This document shows positions 1 through 4,941 of a DNA stretch of 5,587 nt, in pieces. Origin of the DNA: Actinomycetota bacterium (GTDB lineage: Bacteria; Actinomycetota; Acidimicrobiia; Acidimicrobiales; BP-101); contig JAUTXA010000174.1 in NCBI GenBank assembly GCA_030838265.1, positions 1-5,587 of the forward strand. The letters are read 5' to 3'. Position numbers and translations under genes: made by a program. Positions within the stretch are counted from its first letter, which is position 1; every line of letters begins with the position of its first letter. The notes beneath the pieces are model-generated. The model searched no databases and was not told where the DNA came from. It worked only from the letters and a program-made list of their open reading frames with translations.

Positions 1-370
1 TCTTGCCGACGAGGATCAATACGTACTCGTGGCCGAGCGCGATCTCGGCCTTCAGCGCCGCTTCGGCTTGGCGGAACACGCCGGAGTTGTATCCACCGGC
101 GAGACCGCGGTCGCCGGCCAGCACGACGAAGCCCACGGTGCGGATCGTCTCGCGGGGCGTGAGCAGCGGATGCCCGCTGCCGGCGCCGGCCGACGCGAGG
201 TTGCGGATCACCGCGGTGATCTGCTCGCTGTAGGGACGGGCGGCGGCGACGCGCTGCTGCGCCTTGTGAATGCGGCTCGCGGCGATGAGCTCCATGGCGC
301 GCGTGATCTTCTTCGAAGACTCCACGCTCTTGATCCGTCGCCGGAGTACCCGCTCCTTGCCGCCTGCCAT
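1..370 (-). CDS. atpG: ATP synthase F1 subunit gamma, N-terminal part (cut by left window edge)
   Basis: This is the rotor shaft of F1, which turns inside the alpha3-beta3 head and couples proton flow to ATP synthesis at the cytoplasmic face of the membrane. Only the first 123 codons are visible; the family usually has about 285-310 residues, so more than half lies beyond the edge. The N-terminal helix is typical of the family: MAGGKERVLRRRIKSVESSK, then KKITRAMELIAASRI around residues 20-34. A GDRGLAGGYN segment at 86-95 matches the conserved GDRGLCGGFN-type motif of gamma subunits. The ATG at 368-370 is preceded by AAGGA eight bases upstream, which overlaps the atpA stop codon; only 11 bases separate the two genes. 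Codon use is less biased to GCC than in the genes upstream (about half the alanines are GCG). Identity is secure; only the missing C-terminus cannot be judged. Confidence 0.96.
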   Translation of the reverse strand, partial: MAGGKERVLRRRIKSVESSKKITRAMELIAASRIHKAQQRVAAARPYSEQITAVIRNLASAGAGSGHPLLTPRETIRTVGFVVLAGDRGLAGGYNSGVFRQAEAALKAEIALGHEYVLILVGK

Positions 371-378
371 CTATTCGG

Positions 379-384
379 TCCTTA
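379..384 (-). promoter_or_regulatory. Shine-Dalgarno site of atpG overlapping the atpA stop codon
   Basis: Read on the minus strand the sequence is TAAGGA. The TAA is the atpA stop codon and AAGGA is a good Shine-Dalgarno match eight bases before the atpG ATG. A ribosome ending atpA therefore covers the atpG initiation site, which suggests translational coupling. Confidence 0.65.
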
Positions 385-1914
385 TGCCTCGGCCGTTGCT
401 ACGGACGGAGTGAACCGGCTTTTGAAGTCTTCGACTGCGGCCGCCAGTTCGTCTTCGGGCAGCGCGTCTCCGGCCTTGATCGTGTCCAAGATCGAAGCGT
501 TGCGCGCCTTGACGTCGGCGAGCAGTTCGGACTCGAAGCGGCGCACGTCGGCGACGTCGAGGTCGTCGAGGTAGCCCTTGGTGCCGGCGAAGATCGAGAT
601 GACCTGGTCTTGAATCGGCAGCGGCTGACCGTTGGTCTGCTTGAGCAGCTCCACCAGGCGGCGACCGCGGTCGATGAGGTTCTGGCTGGCCTTGTCGAGC
701 TCGGAGCCGAAGGCGGCGAAGGCCTCGAGCTCGCGGAAGTTGGCCAGGTCGAGCTTCATCCCGCCCGACACTGCCTTCATGGCCTTGATCTGGGCGTTGC
801 CGCCCACCCGAGAGACGCTGGTGCCGACGTTCATCGACGGGCGCACGCCCGAGTTGAAGAGGTCGAGGTCGAGGAAGATCTGGCCGTCGGTGATCGAGAT
901 GACGTTGGTCGGGATGTAGGCCGAGATGTCGCCGGCCTTGGTCTCGATGACAGGCAGGGCGGTCATCGAGCCCGCGCCCAGGGCGTCGCTCAGCTTGGCG
1001 GCCCGCTCGAGCAGCCGGCTGTGCAGGTAGAACACGTCGCCGGGGTAGGCCTCGCGCCCGGGCGGGCGGCGCAGGAGCAGCGACATCTCGCGGTAGGCCT
1101 CGGCCTGCTTCGACAGGTCGTCGTACACGATGAGGACCGAGTCGCCGGCTTCCATCCACTGTTGGCCGATGGCGCAGCCCGAGTACGGCGCGAGGTAGAT
1201 GAAGGGCGAGGGGTCGGAGGCGGGGGCGTTGACCACCACCGTGTACTCCATGGCTCCGGCCGCCTCGAGGGTGTTCACCAGCTCGGCCACCGTCGATGCC
1301 TTCTGGCCGATGCCGACGTAGATGCACTTCACGCCGAGACCGCGCTGGTTGATGATGGCGTCGATGGCGACGGCCGTCTTGCCCGTCTTGCGGTCGCCGA
1401 TGATCAGCTCGCGCTGGCCTCGCCCGATCGGCGTCATGGAGTCGATGACCTTGATGCCGGTCTGCAGGGGCTCCTTCACCGGCTGGCGGTCGACGATGCC
1501 GGGGGCCTGGATCTCGATGCGGCGGATGTGGTCCTGGGGGATTGGGCCACGGCCGTCGATGGCTTGGCCCAGCGGGTTGACCACGCGCCCGAGGAGGCCG
1601 TCGCCGACGGGGATCTCGAGGATGCGGCCCGTGGCCTTGACCGTCTGGCCCTCCTCGATGTGCTTGTCCTCGCCGAGGACGACGGCGCCGATGGACTCCT
1701 CGTCGAGGTTGAGGGCCAGGCCGAGGATGCCGCCTTCGAACTCGAGCAGCTCGTTCACCGAGGCGCCGGGCAGCCCACTGACGCGGGCGATGCCGTCGCC
1801 GACCTCGATGATGCGGCCGACCTGGGCCGAGGCGATGGTGGGCGTGTAGCCCGAGAGGCGCTGGCGCAGGACGGACGAGATGTCGCTGGCGTCGATGTTG
1901 AAGTCGTCTGCCAT
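382..1914 (-). CDS. atpA: ATP synthase F1 subunit alpha
   Basis: This is the non-catalytic nucleotide-binding subunit of the F1 head, alternating with beta and contributing the arginine finger to the catalytic sites. The 510-residue length is normal for bacteria. The N-terminal beta-barrel domain covers roughly residues 25-95. The Walker A motif GDRKTGKT is at 173-180 with Lys179, and the Walker B strand LIVYDD is at 261-266. The alpha/beta family signature with PSMNVGTSVSRVGG is at 359-372, and Arg369 is the expected arginine finger. The C-terminal helical domain follows to residue 510, with no long extension of the mycobacterial type. The ATG overlaps the atpH stop by one base (TGATG), and AAGGA lies a short distance upstream inside the atpH end. 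Codon use changes sharply from codon 434 onward, although the protein stays in frame and family-like. Confidence 0.98.
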   Translation of the reverse strand: MADDFNIDASDISSVLRQRLSGYTPTIASAQVGRIIEVGDGIARVSGLPGASVNELLEFEGGILGLALNLDEESIGAVVLGEDKHIEEGQTVKATGRILEIPVGDGLLGRVVNPLGQAIDGRGPIPQDHIRRIEIQAPGIVDRQPVKEPLQTGIKVIDSMTPIGRGQRELIIGDRKTGKTAVAIDAIINQRGLGVKCIYVGIGQKASTVAELVNTLEAAGAMEYTVVVNAPASDPSPFIYLAPYSGCAIGQQWMEAGDSVLIVYDDLSKQAEAYREMSLLLRRPPGREAYPGDVFYLHSRLLERAAKLSDALGAGSMTALPVIETKAGDISAYIPTNVISITDGQIFLDLDLFNSGVRPSMNVGTSVSRVGGNAQIKAMKAVSGGMKLDLANFRELEAFAAFGSELDKASQNLIDRGRRLVELLKQTNGQPLPIQDQVISIFAGTKGYLDDLDVADVRRFESELLADVKARNASILDTIKAGDALPEDELAAAVEDFKSRFTPSVATAEA

Positions 1915-2438
1915 CAGAGTGTTTCCTTCAGCTTCTCGAGACGGGAGCGGATGCTGCCGTCGATCACGGTGTCGCCCACCTGGGCGATGATCCCCCCGAG
2001 CACCGAGGGGTCGACGATGACCTTGACCGAGACCTTCTTGCCGGTCTTGAGGCTCAGGGCGTCGGCCAGCCGCTGGCGGCGGTCGTCGTCAAGGGGGATG
2101 GCGGAGCGCACCTCGGCCACTGCCTCGCTGCGCTCCTCGGCCGCCCGCTGCACGAGGGAGTCGATGATGTGCGGCAGGTCGCGGGCCCGTCCCGCGCCGA
2201 CGACGAAGGAGACCAACGACGTGGTGACGGGCGAGGCCCGTCCGCCGAGGAGATCTTCGACGATGCCCTGGCGCAGCTCGACGGGGATGGACTCGTCGGT
2301 GAGCTTGTTGCGCAGCTCGTCGTTGCCCTCGATGGTGCGGGCTACGCGGAAGAGCTCGTCCTCGACTCGCTCGAGGGAGCCTTCGGCCCGAGCGACCTCG
2401 AAGAGGGCGGCGGCGTAGGCGTCGGTGCGGTCGGACAT
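1914..2438 (-). CDS. atpH: ATP synthase F1 subunit delta (OSCP family)
   Basis: Delta sits on top of the F1 head and ties it to the b-subunit peripheral stalk, resisting rotation of the head. At 174 residues it is of usual length for the stand-alone family. The N-terminal helical domain (about 1-105) begins with the typical Tyr-Ala-x-Ala-Leu-Phe pattern (YAAALFEVA at 8-16). The conserved C-terminal OSCP/delta signature is at about 143-170, containing DPSVLGGIIAQVGD followed by VIDGSIRSRLEKL. In mycobacteria this subunit is fused behind a b-like domain; here it is an independent gene. The ATG overlaps the atpF stop by one base (TGATG). The upstream Shine-Dalgarno match is weak, and a short hairpin lies there, so initiation may depend largely on coupling to atpF translation. 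Confidence 0.96.
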   Translation of the reverse strand: MSDRTDAYAAALFEVARAEGSLERVEDELFRVARTIEGNDELRNKLTDESIPVELRQGIVEDLLGGRASPVTTSLVSFVVGAGRARDLPHIIDSLVQRAAEERSEAVAEVRSAIPLDDDRRQRLADALSLKTGKKVSVKVIVDPSVLGGIIAQVGDTVIDGSIRSRLEKLKETL

Positions 2439-2986
2439 CAGCTGGTGGAGCCCACCTGGGCGATGTAGCTGTCGATGAGGGCGAGGTTGGTGTCACGGTC
2501 GAGGTTGCGCTCGACGACCTTCTCGGCCAGGTCGATGGCCAGGTTCGAGACCTGGGCCCGCAGATCGGCCATCGCTCGCTGCTGGGCGGCGAGGATGTCC
2601 TCCTGCGAGCGCTGCCGGAGCTCGCCGACCTCGGTCTCGGCCCGCTCCATGAGGTCGCGGCGCAGCTGCTCGGCCGTCTGGCGGGCCTCTTCGATGATGC
2701 GGTTCGACTCGTTCTTGGCGTCGGTGAGCTGACGCTGGTACTCGTCGAGGATGGTCTGGGCCTCGGTCTTCACCCGCTCGGCCTCGTCGAGGTTCTCGCG
2801 GATGCGATCGGTGCGGGCCTGCATCGACTTCTGCACGGCCGGGAAGGCGAACTTGGCCATGAGCGCGAAGAGCACAACGAAGGACAGGAAGCCCCAGATG
2901 ATCTCGTTCTTGGCCGGCAGGATGGGGTTGGGAGCCTTGACCGAGGTCTCGGCCGCCGCCACCACGAGGGTTGCGTACACGGGCAT
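2438..2986 (-). CDS. atpF: ATP synthase Fo subunit b
   Basis: This is the peripheral stalk subunit, anchored in the membrane by one helix and reaching up to delta and alpha as a dimer. The 182 residues show a short N-terminal segment with an NPILP motif at 20-24, one membrane helix at about 28-47 (IIWGFLSFVVLFALMAKFAF region), then a long charged helix at about 52-165 rich in Glu, Arg, Gln and Ala that fits a coiled coil. The typical start of the cytoplasmic helix, with RTDRIRENLDEAE, is at 58-70. The chosen ATG has GGAG eight bases upstream and lies 14 bases after the atpE stop. Only one b gene is seen; there is no second b' copy. The stop overlaps the atpH start by one base. Confidence 0.96.
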   Translation of the reverse strand: MPVYATLVVAAAETSVKAPNPILPAKNEIIWGFLSFVVLFALMAKFAFPAVQKSMQARTDRIRENLDEAERVKTEAQTILDEYQRQLTDAKNESNRIIEEARQTAEQLRRDLMERAETEVGELRQRSQEDILAAQQRAMADLRAQVSNLAIDLAEKVVERNLDRDTNLALIDSYIAQVGSTS

Positions 2987-3000
2987 GAAGGCCGCTCCGA

Positions 3001-3261
3001 TCAGGTGAACTTCAGAAGGATGAAGACGACGAAGCCGATCAGGGCGAGGGCTTCGGTGAAGGCGATGCCGAGGAACATGGTCGTGCGGACCATGCCGGCG
3101 GCCTCGGGCTGACGGGCCATGGCGGTGATGGCGTTACCCACCACGATGCCGATGCCGATGCCGGGGCCGATGGCGGCGGCGCCGTAACCGATGCCAGCGC
3201 CCACTGCCCCAAGACCCTTCAGGAGCTCGTCGGCGTTCTGTGCTGCCAGGACAAGGTTCAT
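3001..3261 (-). CDS. atpE: ATP synthase Fo subunit c (proteolipid ring)
   Basis: The c subunit forms the rotating membrane ring that carries protons. The 86 residues form a helical hairpin. Helix 1 holds the glycine repeat GPGIGIGIVVG at about 32-42, the polar loop has the diagnostic Arg-Gln-Pro at 50-52, and helix 2 carries the essential carboxylate Glu70 in FTEALAL. By alignment to the Na+-type c subunit of Ilyobacter tartaricus, the Na+ ligands are absent: the helix 1 Gln position is Ile37, the Ser after the carboxylate is Ala71, and the Tyr position is Ile75. Proton coupling is therefore expected. The ATG start follows AGGAG by 11 bases; an in-frame GTG one codon earlier (3262-3264) has better spacing and would add one residue. 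The gene lies 14 bases after atpB, and its AGGAG overlaps the atpB stop. Confidence 0.96.
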   Translation of the reverse strand: MNLVLAAQNADELLKGLGAVGAGIGYGAAAIGPGIGIGIVVGNAITAMARQPEAAGMVRTTMFLGIAFTEALALIGFVVFILLKFT

Positions 3262-3275
3262 CACTGCGTTGTCTC

Positions 3276-4037
3276 CTAGTGCTCGGGGTGCATTGCCCCG
3301 CCGATGTACACGGCGGTGAGGATGGTGAAGATGAAGGCCTGCAGGACCGCGACCAGAACCTCGAAGCCGGTGAGGAGCACCAGCATCACGGCAGGCAGCG
3401 GAAGGATCACGACGAGGAACGTCTTGGTGAAGAGGGCGGCTGACAGCACCGCGAAGGTCACCAGGAGGAGGTGGCCGGCCAGCTCGTTGGCGAAGAGTCG
3501 CACCGCCAGGGAGAAGGGCCGGACGAGGAACGTCGAGAGGAACTCGATCGGGGTGACCAGGAGGTAGAGCGCCTTGGGCACGCCCGGCGGGAAGAGCGAC
3601 GACTTCATGTAGCCGACGAAGCCCTGGGACTTGATCCCCATGTAGTTGAAGAGGACCCACACCAGCAGGGCGAGCGAGAGCGGGATCGCCATCCGAGCCG
3701 GCGCCGGGAACTGGATGAAGGGGATGACCTCGAAGATGTTGGCGAAGAAGATGAAGCAGAACAGCGAGGTCAGGAAGGGCAGCCAGCTGAGGCCCTCGGG
3801 GCCCATCGTCTGCATGATGATGCCTTCACGGACGAACTCGACGATCGACTCGACGATGTTCTGCACGCCGGTTGGGACCAGTTGGGCTTGGCGGCCGGCG
3901 ACGCGGAAGAGGAGCAGCGTCAGGATGGTGGCGACGACGCAGATGAGGGCGACCTTGTTGAAGCCGGGGAGCAAGAACGACTTCCACTCGACCAGGTGGC
4001 CTATGGGCGGGAACTCGAGGGTGGCGAGGAGGTGCAC
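3276..4037 (-). CDS. atpB: ATP synthase Fo subunit a
   Basis: Subunit a is the membrane stator that provides the two proton half-channels facing the c ring. The 253 residues are strongly hydrophobic, with membrane segments at roughly 27-46, 84-108, 116-134, 160-200, 203-223 and 226-248. The essential arginine is Arg180 in VRLFANELAGHL, matching E. coli Arg210 in LRLFGNMYAGEL. The conserved C-terminal LQAFIFTILTAVYI is at 232-245. The E. coli Glu219/His245 pair appears in swapped form as His189 and Glu226, a known alternative arrangement. Translation begins at a GTG (4035-4037), supported by AAAGGGA eight bases upstream inside the end of the preceding gene, three bases after that gene's stop. 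No ATG near the N-terminus fits better. Confidence 0.96.
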   Translation of the reverse strand: MHLLATLEFPPIGHLVEWKSFLLPGFNKVALICVVATILTLLLFRVAGRQAQLVPTGVQNIVESIVEFVREGIIMQTMGPEGLSWLPFLTSLFCFIFFANIFEVIPFIQFPAPARMAIPLSLALLVWVLFNYMGIKSQGFVGYMKSSLFPPGVPKALYLLVTPIEFLSTFLVRPFSLAVRLFANELAGHLLLVTFAVLSAALFTKTFLVVILPLPAVMLVLLTGFEVLVAVLQAFIFTILTAVYIGGAMHPEH

Positions 4038-4040
4038 TCG

Positions 4041-4478
4041 TCAGATCCCTTTCTTCTGAGGCGTGAGCGCCGGGAAGGCTAGCGACACCGACACGTGCTT
4101 GGCCTCCCAGAACAGCAGGCCCAGATGGGTGACGATGAGGGTGAGACCGAGGGGCACCAGCTTCACCCACGACTGGTCCTTCACGGCGAGGACGGCGACG
4201 GTGATGAGGGCGAGCCGGAAGATGTAGCCGAAGAGGGAGACGCCCATCAACAGGGCGATAGACCGCTTGCCGGCCCAGCTGAGGCTGACGGCGGCCACCG
4301 CGAAGTTCAGGAGGACGAGGGCCACCGCGAACGCAGCCGAGGCGGCGCCGGCCCATCCCCAGATGGCGCCGGCCACCGCGACCAGGATGGGGGCGACGGG
4401 CAGGCCCCGCTTGGCCATGTCGAAAGCCAGCTGGCGCTCGACGGGCGGCGCATCGAGGGCGGAGACGGCCGCGGTCAC
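4041..4478 (-). CDS. atpI: AtpI-like membrane protein (ATP synthase subunit I family)
   Basis: This is a 145-residue membrane protein with four predicted membrane helices at about 26-42, 46-66, 72-99 and 105-125. A cytoplasmic-looking N-terminus comes first and a short basic tail (QKKGI) ends it. Its size, four-helix layout and position directly before atpB match the AtpI family (ATP synthase I), which in other bacteria helps assemble the c ring or works with AtpZ in divalent cation supply. The helix 3 pattern with FRLALITV (86-93) and polar residues in helix 4 (His118, Glu125) are visible but I cannot assign them a function. It begins at GTG 4476-4478, which overlaps the upstream stop by four bases (GTGA), with GAGG seven bases upstream. 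Sequence conservation in this family is low, so the call rests on context and topology as much as on motifs. Confidence 0.75.
   Translation of the reverse strand: MTAAVSALDAPPVERQLAFDMAKRGLPVAPILVAVAGAIWGWAGAASAAFAVALVLLNFAVAAVSLSWAGKRSIALLMGVSLFGYIFRLALITVAVLAVKDQSWVKLVPLGLTLIVTHLGLLFWEAKHVSVSLAFPALTPQKKGI
4046..4052 (-). promoter_or_regulatory. Shine-Dalgarno site deciding the GTG start of atpB
   Basis: AAAGGGA on the minus strand lies eight bases before the GTG at 4035-4037. It is inside the last codons of the AtpI-like gene. No in-frame ATG lies nearby, so this site supports the GTG start. Confidence 0.6.
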
Positions 4479-4753
4479 TTGGCGACCTCACCCTTGGCCG
4501 TCGCCCACGGGCGCCCGACCTCGGCCTCGGCCATGTCCTTGTCGTAGCCGTAGTAGGCCCGCACGCCCATCCCGACGAGGGCGAAGAGGACGAAGAAGAT
4601 GGTCAGCACAGGGGCGATTCCGAGCCAGCGATCGAGGCCGAAGCCGATCAGGCCGAACAGGACAGGGGTCACGACGAGCTCGATGGCCCGGGCCATGCTG
4701 TTGCCGAAGCCGTTGTAGAGGTGCTGCCTGTCGCCTAGGTCATTCAAACCCAC
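4475..4753 (-). CDS. atpZ: AtpZ/AtpI-family small membrane protein
   Basis: This is a 92-residue protein with two membrane helices at about 24-44 and 49-68. The pattern GLIGFGLDRWLGIAPVL at 34-50 is characteristic of the AtpZ family (putative F0F1-ATPase subunit, also called ATPase gene 1), where a Gly-rich helix ends in Leu-Asp and is followed by a Pro before helix 2. In Bacillus pseudofirmus, AtpZ and AtpI act together as a Ca2+/Mg2+ transporter; the same role here is an inference. It is the first gene of the atp operon and overlaps the next by four bases. I chose the GTG at 4751-4753 because AAAGG lies nine bases upstream. A TTG at 4793-4795 would give 106 residues, but it has no Shine-Dalgarno site and falls within the predicted -10 element. 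Confidence 0.8.
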   Translation of the reverse strand: MGLNDLGDRQHLYNGFGNSMARAIELVVTPVLFGLIGFGLDRWLGIAPVLTIFFVLFALVGMGVRAYYGYDKDMAEAEVGRPWATAKGEVAK

Positions 4754-4760
4754 GGGTAGG

Positions 4761-4767
4761 CACCTTT
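4761..4767 (-). promoter_or_regulatory. Shine-Dalgarno site deciding the start of the AtpZ-like gene
   Basis: AAAGGTG on the minus strand places its AAAGG core nine bases before the GTG at 4751-4753. The longer TTG-initiated reading has no comparable site, so this favours the shorter protein. Confidence 0.5.
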
Positions 4768-4793
4768 CGGGAGCCGCTTGTGAATGATTTCTC

Positions 4794-4823
4794 AATCTAA
4801 AGGATGGTTCGCGAGGGATGCAA
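4794..4823 (-). promoter_or_regulatory. Candidate sigma70-type promoter of the atp operon
   Basis: On the minus strand, TTGCAT (4818-4823) is separated by 18 bases from TAGATT (4794-4799). These fit the -35 (TTGACA) and -10 (TANNNT) consensus reasonably well. The -10 lies in an AT-rich patch (about 4776-4800) that stands out in otherwise GC-rich DNA. Transcription would begin near 4787, giving a leader of about 34 bases before the GTG of the AtpZ-like gene. This is a pattern match only; the housekeeping sigma factor of this organism is not known. Confidence 0.45.
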
Positions 4824-4856
4824 ATCCAGGCTTTGGCTACCCATGGAATCCAACCC

Positions 4857-4874
4857 CGAGCCCGTGAGGACTCG
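4857..4874 (-). terminator. Candidate hairpin terminator after the glycosyltransferase gene
   Basis: In the minus-strand transcript CGAGUCC and GGGCUCG pair over seven positions (one G-U) around the four-base loop UCAC. It lies 67 bases after the glycosyltransferase stop and upstream of the predicted atp promoter, where a terminator would be expected. No clear U-run follows, only GGGGUUGGAUU, so it is either a U-poor terminator or simply a hairpin in GC-rich DNA. Confidence 0.3.
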
Positions 4875-4941
4875 ACCCGGGGACCCTAGGGGAACCCGCC
4901 TCCCCCCTGTCCACCCCAGGCTCCGCCCGAGTGAAGCGGGG

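Noticed and set aside
371..1327. A 318-codon minus-strand frame inside atpA
   Set aside because: It is an out-of-frame shadow of atpA, rich in Arg, Pro and Gly, while the atpA frame carries all family motifs.
610..2418. A 602-codon open frame on the plus strand opposite atpA and atpH
   Set aside because: It is antisense to two well-identified genes. Its protein is a low-complexity mix of Asp, Val, Leu, Gly, Ala and Arg with no fold or motif. Strong GC bias at third codon positions removes stops from the opposite strand, which explains its length.
3471..4800. Plus-strand frames opposite atpB, atpI and atpZ (about 203, 150 and 177 codons)
   Set aside because: Their products are charged, repetitive Asp/Glu/Gly or Arg/Ser-rich sequences expected from the antisense of hydrophobic membrane-protein genes. 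They have no supporting ribosome site or context.
4800..4940. A possible tRNA or small RNA in the intergenic spacer, suggested by T-loop-like stretches such as GGGTCGAGTCC
   Set aside because: No acceptor stem, anticodon arm or complete cloverleaf could be drawn on either strand. The T-loop lacks the usual TTC.
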